Source of the DNA: Bacillota bacterium
Lineage (GTDB): Bacteria > Bacillota > Clostridia > Acetivibrionales > DSM-1351
DNA length: 14,615 nucleotides
Direction of reading: 5' to 3'
Assembly (NCBI GenBank): GCA_023433945.1
Contig: JAEYTP010000049.1
Location: 1-14,615 of the forward strand
Shown here: one piece after another, positions 5,536-14,098 of the stretch
Numbering within the stretch: position 1 is the first letter of the stretch
How the letters are laid out: each line of letters opens with the position of its first letter
Program-made: the position numbers and the translations under genes
Notes under the pieces: model-generated
Database searches by the model: none
Told to the model about the DNA's origin: nothing
The model's input: the letters and a program-made list of their open reading frames with translations, nothing else

Positions 5536-7863
5536 ATGATAAAATGCTCGGTTTGTAATAAAAATATAGCAGTTGTTTTTGTAACAAAATACGTTGATGG
5601 AAAACAAGTTCAGGAAGGATTATGCGTTAGCTGTGCAAAGAAGCAAAACCTTCAGCCAATAGATCAACTCATAGCTCAGACAGGTATGACAGAGGAAGAA
5701 TTAGATAATATAAGCAGACAGGTTAATGACATGCTTGAAGAGGTAGATGCTTCGGAAATTATGGAGGCTATGCAGGATGATTCAGGAAATGTAAGTCAGT
5801 CAAATCCTTTTATGGGACTATTAAATAAGGCTTTTCCAAAGGACATAAATGAATCCTCCTTAAATCATTCTGAGATAAGCAATGAGGAAAATGATAAGAA
5901 TTCAAAGACAAAGACTGGGCAAGATAAAAAGACTGCTAGTCAAAAGAAGAAGAAATTTCTTGATACCTATGGAGCAAACCTGATTGACAAAGCAAAAGAA
6001 GGAAAATTAGATAAGGTAGTAGGTAGACATAGAGAAATAGATAGGGTTATACAAATACTAAACAGGAGAACTAAGAACAATCCTGTTCTTATAGGCGAAC
6101 CTGGGGTTGGTAAAACAGCAATTGCAGAAGGACTTGCGGTAAGAATTGCTGATAAGCAGGTTCCAGTAAAGCTATTCAATGCTGAGGTATATTTATTGGA
6201 TATGACCAGTATAGTAGCTGGCACACAGTTTAGAGGCCAGTTTGAAAGTAGAATGAAGGGAATTATTGAAGAGGCTAAAACCTTTGGGAATATTATTTTG
6301 GTAATAGATGAGCTTCATAACATTATGGGTGCAGGAGAAGCAGAAGGAGCCATGAATGCTGCTAATATACTTAAGCCTGCTCTATCCCGAGGTGAGATAC
6401 AGGTTATCGGTGCAACTACTCTTAATGAGTACCGAAAGCACATTGAAAAAGACTCTGCCCTAGAGAGAAGATTTCAGCCCGTACTTGTTGATGAACCTTC
6501 AATAGAAGAAACCATAGAGATAATCAAAGGAATAAGGCAATACTATGAAGACTATCATAGAGTAAAGATATCTGACGATATCATTAAAATGGCTGTAAAC
6601 TATTCTGAAAGGTATATTTCTGATAGATTTTTGCCTGATAAGGCTATTGACGTTATAGATGAAGCGGGATCTCGCGCTAACCTGAAAAATATAAAGCTTG
6701 CTGAATTAGAAAACTACAGGGACGAACTAAAGGTAGTTCAGGCTGAAAAGGAAACTGCAATTTCTGCAGACTCTATAGAAGATTATCAGAAAGCTGCAGA
6801 TTTAAAGGTACGTGAGTGTAAGCTAATAGAAATGATAAATGAAATTGAGGATACCAGCCGGGATGTCGAGCTTACTCAGGATGATATTGCAAGTGTAATT
6901 GAGGCATGGACTAAAATTCCTGTACAACGCTTAAGCGAGCAGGAATCTGAAAAACTCATTAATCTTGAAAATAGAATACACAAGAGGGTTATTGGTCAGG
7001 ACAAGGCTGTAGAAGGGGTTGCTAAGGCAATCAGAAGAAGCAGATCTGGTTTCAAAAAGAAGAAAAAGCCTTCATCCTTTATATTTGTAGGTCCAACTGG
7101 TGTTGGTAAGACAGAGTTGGTTAGGGCATTAGCTATAGAGCTATTTGAGAGTGAAGAAGCTCTTATTAGGCTTGATATGTCAGAATATATGGAAAAGCAT
7201 ACTGTTTCAAAGCTTATAGGTTCTCCTCCAGGGTATGTTGGCTATGACGATGGTGGTCAGTTAACTGAAAAGATACGAAGAAAACCATATTCAGTTATAC
7301 TATTGGATGAAATTGAAAAGGCACATCCCGACGTGTTTAATATGTTGCTTCAGATATTAGAGGATGGCAGGTTGACGGATAGTCATGGTAGAACAGTAAA
7401 CTTTGAAAATACAGTTATTATTATGACATCGAATGCCGGAACTAATCTGAAATCAAGCGGCATAGGCTTCTCTAACAATGGATATACTGCATTGGAGAGC
7501 AGAGTAAGAGAAGTTATAAAAGATACATTTAGACCAGAATTTTTGAATAGGATAGATGAGATTATAGTTTTTACAGAACTAGATGCAGAGCAGCTCAAGC
7601 AGATTGTAGAGTTAATGCTTGCTGAAATATACCAGGAAGCGATGGATAAGGACATAAGGGTTAATATTTCTGATGAGCTTAAGAAATTTATTCTTAAAAA
7701 AGGCTATGATGCAAAGTATGGGGCAAGGCCGTTAAGGAGGACATTGCAACAATATGTTGAGGATAAGCTTGCTGAAGAGTATCTGAGAGGCAACATAAAG
7801 GCTGGATCACTGGTTGGACTGGATATTGATAGTGATGAAAATGTAATAACTTCAATTATTTAG
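5536..7863 (+). CDS. clpE: ClpE-like ATP-dependent Clp protease ATPase with N-terminal zinc finger
   Basis: This is an AAA+ unfoldase that should feed damaged or regulatory proteins to ClpP. The 775 residues begin with a four-cysteine zinc finger (C4, C7, C30, C33), as in ClpE and McsA, instead of the double Clp_N repeat of ClpC. A charged, low-complexity linker spans about 75-145. The first AAA domain has Walker A GEPGVGKT (187-194) and Walker B VIDE (256-259). A coiled UVR/M-like domain covers about 388-438. The second AAA domain has GPTGVGKT (519-526) and LLDE (589-592). The IGF tripeptide (643-645) is the expected ClpP-docking loop. I chose ATG 5536, preceded by GGGGTG at 9 nt; an in-frame GTG at 5524 lies inside that ribosome site. 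The gene stands alone between terminators, with no ctsR, mcsA or mcsB beside it. It could also be labelled clpC-like. B. subtilis ClpE is about 75 residues shorter, a difference the long linker would explain. Confidence 0.9.
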   Translation: MIKCSVCNKNIAVVFVTKYVDGKQVQEGLCVSCAKKQNLQPIDQLIAQTGMTEEELDNISRQVNDMLEEVDASEIMEAMQDDSGNVSQSNPFMGLLNKAFPKDINESSLNHSEISNEENDKNSKTKTGQDKKTASQKKKKFLDTYGANLIDKAKEGKLDKVVGRHREIDRVIQILNRRTKNNPVLIGEPGVGKTAIAEGLAVRIADKQVPVKLFNAEVYLLDMTSIVAGTQFRGQFESRMKGIIEEAKTFGNIILVIDELHNIMGAGEAEGAMNAANILKPALSRGEIQVIGATTLNEYRKHIEKDSALERRFQPVLVDEPSIEETIEIIKGIRQYYEDYHRVKISDDIIKMAVNYSERYISDRFLPDKAIDVIDEAGSRANLKNIKLAELENYRDELKVVQAEKETAISADSIEDYQKAADLKVRECKLIEMINEIEDTSRDVELTQDDIASVIEAWTKIPVQRLSEQESEKLINLENRIHKRVIGQDKAVEGVAKAIRRSRSGFKKKKKPSSFIFVGPTGVGKTELVRALAIELFESEEALIRLDMSEYMEKHTVSKLIGSPPGYVGYDDGGQLTEKIRRKPYSVILLDEIEKAHPDVFNMLLQILEDGRLTDSHGRTVNFENTVIIMTSNAGTNLKSSGIGFSNNGYTALESRVREVIKDTFRPEFLNRIDEIIVFTELDAEQLKQIVELMLAEIYQEAMDKDIRVNISDELKKFILKKGYDAKYGARPLRRTLQQYVEDKLAEEYLRGNIKAGSLVGLDIDSDENVITSII

Positions 7864-7874
7864 GCGTTTTTAAC

Positions 7875-7901
7875 AAAATGGGGTAGATACCCCATTTTTT
7901 T
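7875..7901 (+). terminator. Strong terminator after clpE
   Basis: A perfect 9-bp stem AAAATGGGG / CCCCATTTT (7875-7883, 7890-7898) with a TAGATA loop runs into a T-tract. It begins 12 nt after the clpE stop and separates clpE from the sugar-sensing genes. Confidence 0.95.
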
Positions 7902-7902
7902 A

Positions 7903-7932
7903 TTGCAAAGTATACTGAATAAATTCTATAAT
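7903..7932 (+). promoter_or_regulatory. Promoter of the solute-binding protein / two-component operon
   Basis: TTGCAA (7903-7908) and TATAAT (7927-7932) are 18 bp apart, directly after the clpE terminator. This would give a leader of about 35 nt and basal, sigma-A-type expression of the sensory genes. Confidence 0.7.
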
Positions 7933-7973
7933 GGTTATGTACGTATAAAAGTATCTTTGCGCGAGGTGAAATG

Positions 7974-9272
7974 ATGACGACCTTTAAAAAGGCTCCTATA
8001 GCTCTTGCAGTACTACTTATCGTAACAACCATGGCATCCTGTAGCAAAAACAAGATAGAACAGGTTACTGATACATCACTGAGTAAAGTCAACAAAAAAA
8101 GTATTCACTTGATGACCAGTTGGGGTGGTGCGGATAGCAAGGCTGACGCACTTACAACCTTGATTGATATTTTTGAGAACAATAATCCAGACTTTAATAT
8201 TATTAATGAATCAATTTTTGGAGATGATTATCTCCCAACCTTAAAAACTAGGATTTCTTCCGGAAATGACCCTGATGTATTTGGATTATGGCCAGGTTCA
8301 GATATTAATAATTTGATTAAAGCAAAGAAAGTTATAGATTTGACTACAATACTTAATGAGGATATCCAATGGAAAAATAGTTTTAAGCCACGAAGTTTTA
8401 CATATACCACGCATGAAGGAAGAACATATGGCATTCCATTTGAACTAGTATTTGAAGGCATGTACATAAATAAAGACTTATTTGATAAATACAATGTCAA
8501 GGTGCCTCAAAATTATGAGGAACTGAAACAGGCAATACTGGATTTTCAGCGCTACAATATAATACCCATAGCTTATAACTCTTCTTCGGAGGGATCCTAC
8601 CTCTACCAAAATATAATTGCCAGTATAGGGGGGAAAGAGGGAGTAACTCAGTTCATAGAAGATGGTAAGATTAATAAGTGCTATTTAGAAGCTATGAAAT
8701 ATGTTAAGGAGCTTTACGATATGGGGGCATTTCCTAAGGATGCACTTACCATAAGCAGTTCTGAAAGAAATAATCTGTTTTTTTCAAAGCAAGCCGCTAT
8801 GATTGTACAGGGATCGTGGTTCTCATCATATTATACCAAGAATGATAATACCGTAGAGTTTATCCCTTTTCCTAAGATAAAGGATGAGGTTAACATTACT
8901 TCTGGCCTTGGAAATGGAACATTTTACATTAGTTCAAGTAATTCAAATAATTATCAAGAGCTTTCAAATGCATTGCGCTTTTTGAAGTTTCTCACATCAA
9001 AAGAATCTGCTACATATTTCTATGATAATACTGGATTATTAACAAATCTAGACATTAAGTTTAATAATAAATTCAGCTTGTTGACTGACCAAAGTATTTC
9101 GGTGTTTAACTCGTTTAAGGAAGAAAGCATAACTCCGATACCAGACCATATAATCGATAGGACAGTATGGGAAGAAATTATTGTTCAGCGTTTTCCGTAT
9201 TATCTAGAGGGAACTCTCACCCCTGAGGCCATTTGGGAAAAAGCTATCAGTGAAATGAATATAAAAAAATAG
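7974..9272 (+). CDS. Extracellular sugar-binding lipoprotein (family 1 solute-binding protein), possible sensor component
   Basis: This lipoprotein binds a sugar or oligosaccharide outside the membrane. The N-terminus has positive residues, a hydrophobic stretch and a lipobox ending MASC, so the mature protein would start at Cys23 and be lipid-anchored. The body carries family 1 binding-protein patterns such as SSGNDPDVFGLWPGSD and the GIPFELVFEGMYINKDLF block. At 432 residues it is shorter than the roughly 500-550 residue LplA-type proteins that usually serve LplB/LplC permeases. Its place directly before the histidine kinase suggests that it may present ligand to the sensor, as in the three-component systems known from Ruminiclostridium cellulolyticum (for example CuaD-CuaS-CuaR). 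It may equally serve transport. The second of two adjacent ATGs is preferred because GAGG (7963-7966) lies 7 nt before it; the other start is 7971. The substrate cannot be told. Confidence 0.88.
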   Translation: MTTFKKAPIALAVLLIVTTMASCSKNKIEQVTDTSLSKVNKKSIHLMTSWGGADSKADALTTLIDIFENNNPDFNIINESIFGDDYLPTLKTRISSGNDPDVFGLWPGSDINNLIKAKKVIDLTTILNEDIQWKNSFKPRSFTYTTHEGRTYGIPFELVFEGMYINKDLFDKYNVKVPQNYEELKQAILDFQRYNIIPIAYNSSSEGSYLYQNIIASIGGKEGVTQFIEDGKINKCYLEAMKYVKELYDMGAFPKDALTISSSERNNLFFSKQAAMIVQGSWFSSYYTKNDNTVEFIPFPKIKDEVNITSGLGNGTFYISSSNSNNYQELSNALRFLKFLTSKESATYFYDNTGLLTNLDIKFNNKFSLLTDQSISVFNSFKEESITPIPDHIIDRTVWEEIIVQRFPYYLEGTLTPEAIWEKAISEMNIKK

Positions 9273-9276
9273 ACAT

Positions 9277-9301
9277 ATCTACAATTTTCGGAATTTTAGA
9301 T
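9277..9301 (+). other. Hairpin between binding-protein and kinase genes
   Basis: ATCTACAATT (9277-9286) and AATTTTAGAT (9292-9301) pair with one mismatch around a TTCGG loop, a few bases after the binding-protein stop. No T-tract follows, so it is not a canonical terminator. It could protect the upstream message or partly reduce read-through, giving more binding protein than kinase. It is AT-rich and of modest stability. Confidence 0.45.
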
Positions 9302-9349
9302 ACATATAAAATTGGGTAAAGTAAATAATTAATTAGTTGGGATGAAAAT

Positions 9350-11245
9350 ATGATGAAGACCAAGGATAATCAGGCACCTCGAAAGAGCTATTTAAATAGG
9401 CTTTTTAAGTTTTATAGGAATATTCCAATTAAACGGAAGCTGTTGTTAGTTCTTTATATACAGATATTTATACCTCTAATACTAGTAGCATTTTTTAGTT
9501 TCAAAAACTCAGAAGATATAATTTCCAAAAAGTCTCTTGCTTATTCAAATGATATTATAAGCCTTATTGAGCTTCGCTTGCAGGACACTTTGAGAAACAT
9601 GAACAAGGTTACACAGGAGTTAGCTACTGATTCACGCATTTACTCTGCTTTATTAAGTGATGATAACGAAAGTAAACTTAATAACTATGAAATGACCAGT
9701 CAATTAAAAAATGTATTTTTAAATATAGTTCTCACAAGACCTGAGGTTGAATCAATATGTATTGTCACAAATAAGAGAAAGTTTTATACGTATGATAGCA
9801 ATTCTACAGATACTAATATAAAATCTACTGTAATGCAGAATTATACAAAGATTATTAATACTGCGAAAGGTTCCAATAATAAATTAGCATGGTTTCTTGA
9901 TTCCAAGAATAGCGTGGTTCAAGGAGCATATGTTGTAAAACTTATATATGATAAAGATGACTTTACAGAAATCGGGATGATGGTTGTCCAAATCAACAAA
10001 AGCTTTCTTGAGACAGTACTTCAAGGGTTGGAAACTGAGGTCATGCAGAATACAGTTGTTTTATCTGAGGATGATGAGATTATCATAAGTAAGGATGCAA
10101 CTAATGCAAATGGATATGAAAAAGTAATAAGTAGTATCACTGAGAGCAAGAATACTTTAGCTGAGAAAAAGATAAAATTCTACGAAGATCCTAATAAGAA
10201 GCTGTTTATTGCATATACAGCATTAACTGAACCTAACTGGAGGATAGTAACGTATATTCCTCTAAAACAGCTTTATTCCGATGTTAATAGCCTTCGAGAC
10301 AGAATATTGATTTTGTGTATTTGTATGATGCTATTTTTAGGTGTTACAAGTATACTTGTTTCAATTGACTTTCTTAAGCCTATTAAAAAGTTAGTTAAAG
10401 CAATGGAAAGGATGAGTATAGACAATATTAAAAACAGCTATATTGAGGTAGATAGAACAGATGAGCTTGGATTTTTACATAAGACCTTCAACAATATGGC
10501 AAAGGAGATTGACCACTTAGTTAACTGGATATATAGAGAACAACTCACAAGGAAAGAGGCAGAAATAAAGGCTTTGCAATCTCAAATAAACCCTCATTTC
10601 CTATTCAATACTCTTGAATCAATTAATTGGATGGCTAGGTTAAATAATGTACCTGAGATAAGTGATACGGTATCAGACCTTTCTTCATTATTAGAGGCGA
10701 GCATTGGTAGGGATGATAAGCTTATAACGATGGAAGAAGAGTTTATCTATATTGATAAATATATAAACCTCCTAAAGAGAAGGTTTGATGATAGAATTAC
10801 GCTTATAAAGGAAATTGACCCTACTGTACTATATTTGACTATACCTAGACTTTTAATTCAACCACTCATTGAGAATGCTGTTCAGCATGGAGTTGAAAAC
10901 AACAGAAGCAATGGAATTATTACACTAACTGCTAAAATGTATGAGGATAACATTACAATTGAGGTAATCGACAATGGAAGCGGTATCTCTAATGAGGATT
11001 TAATCCGGCTGAATAAAGGGCTTGAAATGGATAATGCAACTTACTTCAAGACATTTGGCTCAAAGAAGAGCAAAAGCATTGGAATAGAAAACGTAAACAG
11101 AAGAATCAAACTATTCTACGGAGAAAACTACGGAGTTAAGATAGAGAGCAAGCAGCATATCTATACCAAAGTCTCAGTAATACTCCCAGTGCAGAACTAC
11201 AATAATACCAAGGAGGGCTATTATGTACAAAGTTCTAATAGTTGA
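9350..11245 (+). CDS. YesM-like sensor histidine kinase
   Basis: This membrane sensor autophosphorylates on His and passes the phosphate to the regulator encoded next. It has 631 residues. A transmembrane helix lies near 31-50, followed by a large extracellular sensing region (about 51-317, Cache-like in length and pattern), a second helix near 318-340 and a HAMP linker (about 341-393). The His_kinase domain contains QINPHFLFNT with H416. The ATPase domain has an N box (QPLIENA, N509), a G1 box (DNGSG, 541-545) and a G2 box (SIGIENV, 576-582). The His-Pro-His-Phe layout marks the YesM/LytS class. A weak ribosome site (GGGATG) precedes it, and an ATG one codon later is equally possible. Its 3' end overlaps the regulator gene by 23 nt. 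The ligand is probably presented by the binding protein encoded upstream; this is inference. Confidence 0.95.
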   Translation: MMKTKDNQAPRKSYLNRLFKFYRNIPIKRKLLLVLYIQIFIPLILVAFFSFKNSEDIISKKSLAYSNDIISLIELRLQDTLRNMNKVTQELATDSRIYSALLSDDNESKLNNYEMTSQLKNVFLNIVLTRPEVESICIVTNKRKFYTYDSNSTDTNIKSTVMQNYTKIINTAKGSNNKLAWFLDSKNSVVQGAYVVKLIYDKDDFTEIGMMVVQINKSFLETVLQGLETEVMQNTVVLSEDDEIIISKDATNANGYEKVISSITESKNTLAEKKIKFYEDPNKKLFIAYTALTEPNWRIVTYIPLKQLYSDVNSLRDRILILCICMMLFLGVTSILVSIDFLKPIKKLVKAMERMSIDNIKNSYIEVDRTDELGFLHKTFNNMAKEIDHLVNWIYREQLTRKEAEIKALQSQINPHFLFNTLESINWMARLNNVPEISDTVSDLSSLLEASIGRDDKLITMEEEFIYIDKYINLLKRRFDDRITLIKEIDPTVLYLTIPRLLIQPLIENAVQHGVENNRSNGIITLTAKMYEDNITIEVIDNGSGISNEDLIRLNKGLEMDNATYFKTFGSKKSKSIGIENVNRRIKLFYGENYGVKIESKQHIYTKVSVILPVQNYNNTKEGYYVQSSNS

Positions 11246-12845
11246 TGATGAATCATTAATCAGAAAAGGATTAAGAAATATAATAAATTGGAAGATGCTT
11301 GATTGTGAGGTATGTGGTGATGCTACTGATGGCATTCAAGCCATTGAGCAGATAAAGTCAATAATGCCTGAGATAATTGTGACTGATATACATATGCCAG
11401 GCATGGATGGATTATCTATGATAAAAGAAGTCAAAAGTATTGTACCTAATTCAAAAATAATTATTTTGACTGGCTATAGAGACTTTGATTATGTTCAGGA
11501 GGCCATTAAGTGTGGTGCATTTGATTATCTTCTGAAACCATCCAAAATAGAGGAATTGACATCGGTTATTACTAGAGCAGTTGAAGATATAAAGAAGCAA
11601 ACGGTAAAACATCAGGAGTTTGATAAGTTCAAACTTCTATTTGAGCAGAACATACCGATATTGAGAGAAAAATTATTATATGATATTGTATATGGACTTA
11701 ATGCTAATGAACATGAGATTTCAGAAAAAATGAAATTATTTAATTTAGAGATAAATGATTTTGTACTTGTTATAATGGAAAATGACAGTGATGACAAGAA
11801 TTCTGGATCGCAATATGATAAGCACTTATATCAATATGGTATAGTCAACTCCTTTGAGGAGATTTTTTCAGATAAATATGGGGTTATTAGCATAAACTTG
11901 AATAGTACCCGTGTTGGAATTATAGTGCAACCCAAAGAGGGAGGTAATATTAATGTTGCAGAAGTGACAGAGAGGTGCTCTATGCTTCAGGATATTATCA
12001 GGAATTGTTTTGGGTTTACAGTCACTATTGCTGTAAGTTCTGCAGGAGTAGCCGCATTGGAATTACCTCAGAAACTAAGGGAATGTCTGGGATCATTAGA
12101 CTACAAGCAGTATATGGGCAACAACGCAATTATACAGTATAGTGACTTAAAAGCGTTTTTCAAATATGATGATTATACTATTTTGGAAAAACATCAGAAA
12201 CAGTTATTGGAGAGCATAAAGTCAGGCAATGAATCTATGGCAAAGGCTGAAGTGCAAAATATTACAAGATATGTAAGTTCAAACAATGTGAACTTTGATT
12301 ATGCAAAGAATTTTTATTATACTACTTTATCATCTATTAATAGCATTAGGATTTCAATTGCGGCCGCTGATTCTGATAAGCGGCATGAAGAAGGTAAGGA
12401 TATAACCAGCCTACTAAGCTTTATAGAAAGAAGTGAGAGTATGGCTGATCTTAATTCTTTACTAGAGGATGTTTCTGAAAAGATGGTTCAGAAGGTAAAT
12501 AACTATAATAACAAGAGTCTTAAGCTTATTCTGAGAAAAGCAATAGATTATATCCATGAACACTATAATGAGCCTGTAACTTTAAATGAAGTGGCAGAGA
12601 ACATCTATGTCAGTACGTTTTATATTAGTAGAATGTTCAAGAAGGAGCTTGGTAAGAGCTTTGTAGATTATTTGAATGATGTAAGAATAGAAAAAGCCAA
12701 AGAGCTTCTAAGGGATGTTAAGTACAAGACATATGAAGTAGCTGAACTTGTGGGAATAGCTGATGCTCATTACTTCTCAAAGCTATTCAAGAAGTACTCT
12801 GGTATGACCCCTTCAGAATATAGAGAACAGTCAGAAAGTAATTAA
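11223..12845 (+). CDS. YesN-like response regulator with AraC-type DNA-binding domain
   Basis: This cytoplasmic transcription factor should be activated by the adjacent kinase. It has 540 residues. The receiver domain (1 to about 120) has the acidic pair D8/D9, phosphoacceptor D55 in TDIHMPG, T83 and K105. The long middle region (about 130-425) is poorly conserved, as is usual for YesN proteins. The C-terminal AraC/XylS domain (about 432-536) carries two helix-turn-helix units: one around VTLNEVAENIYVSTFYISRMF, and a second ending in the typical YFSKLFKKYSGMTPSEYR. The ATG has a strong ribosome site (AAGGAGGG, 11210-11217) inside the kinase gene, so translation is probably coupled. The likely targets are the permease genes starting 252 bp downstream, whose upstream region lacks a good -35 box as expected for an activated promoter. 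All key residues are intact. Confidence 0.95.
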   Translation: MYKVLIVDDESLIRKGLRNIINWKMLDCEVCGDATDGIQAIEQIKSIMPEIIVTDIHMPGMDGLSMIKEVKSIVPNSKIIILTGYRDFDYVQEAIKCGAFDYLLKPSKIEELTSVITRAVEDIKKQTVKHQEFDKFKLLFEQNIPILREKLLYDIVYGLNANEHEISEKMKLFNLEINDFVLVIMENDSDDKNSGSQYDKHLYQYGIVNSFEEIFSDKYGVISINLNSTRVGIIVQPKEGGNINVAEVTERCSMLQDIIRNCFGFTVTIAVSSAGVAALELPQKLRECLGSLDYKQYMGNNAIIQYSDLKAFFKYDDYTILEKHQKQLLESIKSGNESMAKAEVQNITRYVSSNNVNFDYAKNFYYTTLSSINSIRISIAAADSDKRHEEGKDITSLLSFIERSESMADLNSLLEDVSEKMVQKVNNYNNKSLKLILRKAIDYIHEHYNEPVTLNEVAENIYVSTFYISRMFKKELGKSFVDYLNDVRIEKAKELLRDVKYKTYEVAELVGIADAHYFSKLFKKYSGMTPSEYREQSESN

Positions 12846-13097
12846 ATTGTAACATTTGAGACTTATCTACGTAATACTACCGTAACTTAGGTGTAAAATA
12901 TTGTTGTATAATTTTGCGCTATCCATTTTTTTGTTCGAGCAAGATATTACACTTTAAAGCAATTTACTCTATTTTTTGTTCACACTTTATTCATTAAAAT
13001 ATTAGTATAACAGGTTGCAAATACGCTAAAACAAATCATGAACGCCTGTTTTTGTATGTTTTGTAATATAAACGAACAATGAAGGGTGGCAAACTTA
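12846..13097 (+). promoter_or_regulatory. Regulatory gap before the permease operon, with repeated motifs
   Basis: No gene or terminator is seen in this 252-bp stretch. A TATAAT (12907-12912) has no recognisable -35. ACACTTTA occurs twice, at 12949-12956 and 12982-12989, 33 bp apart. TTGTTC occurs at 12931-12936 and 12976-12981, and its inverse GAACAA at 13074-13079. Direct repeats spaced near whole DNA turns, and a poor -35, fit activation by an AraC-type regulator such as the one encoded just upstream. Which motif, if any, is bound is unknown. Confidence 0.4.
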
Positions 13098-14081
13098 ATG
13101 GAAATATCTCCGGCAAATATCACAAAGACAAAACATAAGTCCAAGGACGGATTTTTAAAAGAACTCCGCAAGAACAAAGTACTGTTTATAATGATGCTAC
13201 CTGCCCTAGTGGTATTACTTATTAATAACTATATCCCAATGGCAGGCGTATTGATTGCTTTTAAGAATTTCACTTATCAAGGTGGCAATATTTTTGCTAA
13301 CTTCTTTCAAAGTAAATGGGTAGGATTAAAGAATTTTGAATTTTTCACATCAACTCCAGATGCTTGGGAAATTACTCGTAACACAGTAGGTTACAATCTT
13401 GTTTTTATCATATTAGGTCTATTAGTTGCAGTTACTTTTGCAATAACGCTCAATGAAGTAAAAAGCAAATTCATGTCAAGGTTTTACCAGGCTACTATGA
13501 TACTTCCTTACTTTATGTCCTGGATAGTAGTTAGTTACCTAGTATTTGCACTGATTAGTGAGGAACAAGGGTTTATAAATAAGTCCTTATTACCTGCATT
13601 AGGCTGGACAGAAAACTTACCTGCTTGGTATGCAGATACAAAGTACTGGCCTCCTATACTAATACTGGTTAATATGTGGAAGTATACAGGTTACAACTGC
13701 GTAGTATACATCGCTGCGATATCTGGTATAGACACAGAATACTATGAGGCAGCAACTGTTGATGGTGCTTCAAAGTTTCAGCAAATCAAGAAGATTACAG
13801 TTCCTCTTTTAACTCCACTTATGATTATCATGACTCTCTTGGCAGTTGGACGTATATTCAATTCGGATTTTGGTTTATTCTTTAGTGTTCCAAGAAACGT
13901 TGGAATGCTGTGGCCAGTAACAAATACAATAGATACTTACGTTTATAACGCATTGACGAATTTGAATGATATAGGTATGTCTTCAGCTGTAGGCTTCTAT
14001 CAGGCTATTGTTGGTTTTGCAACAGTTATGATTTCTAACTTTGTTGTTAGAAAAATAGATCCTGAGAAAGCATTATTTTAA
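13098..14081 (+). CDS. LplB-type ABC transporter permease
   Basis: This is one of the two membrane subunits of a carbohydrate ABC importer (CUT1 class, LplB/YtcO-like). It has 327 residues with a cytoplasmic, lysine-rich N-terminus (about 1-27). A first membrane helix follows near 28-45 with the typical MLPALVVLLINNYIPMAGV pattern, then several more helices. The permease loop that docks the ATPase is EAATVDGASKFQQIKKITVP (about 217-236), which matches the EAA---G consensus. I chose ATG 13098, 8 nt after GAAGGGTGG. An in-frame GTG at 13086 lies inside that ribosome site and is rejected. The second permease gene follows after 17 nt. This family usually imports oligosaccharides or sugar derivatives and borrows a shared MsmX-like ATPase, consistent with no ATPase gene here. 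Confidence 0.93.
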   Translation: MEISPANITKTKHKSKDGFLKELRKNKVLFIMMLPALVVLLINNYIPMAGVLIAFKNFTYQGGNIFANFFQSKWVGLKNFEFFTSTPDAWEITRNTVGYNLVFIILGLLVAVTFAITLNEVKSKFMSRFYQATMILPYFMSWIVVSYLVFALISEEQGFINKSLLPALGWTENLPAWYADTKYWPPILILVNMWKYTGYNCVVYIAAISGIDTEYYEAATVDGASKFQQIKKITVPLLTPLMIIMTLLAVGRIFNSDFGLFFSVPRNVGMLWPVTNTIDTYVYNALTNLNDIGMSSAVGFYQAIVGFATVMISNFVVRKIDPEKALF

Positions 14082-14098
14082 AAGGGAGGAAAGGTTAC

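Noticed and set aside
13015..13032. Catabolite-responsive element (cre) candidate around ATACGCTAAAAC
   Set aside because: Against the cre consensus it has at least three mismatches, including in the left arm, so it is not supportable.
13086..13097. GTG start for the LplB-type permease, 4 codons upstream
   Set aside because: It lies inside the GAAGGGTGG ribosome site; ATG 13098 is correctly spaced.
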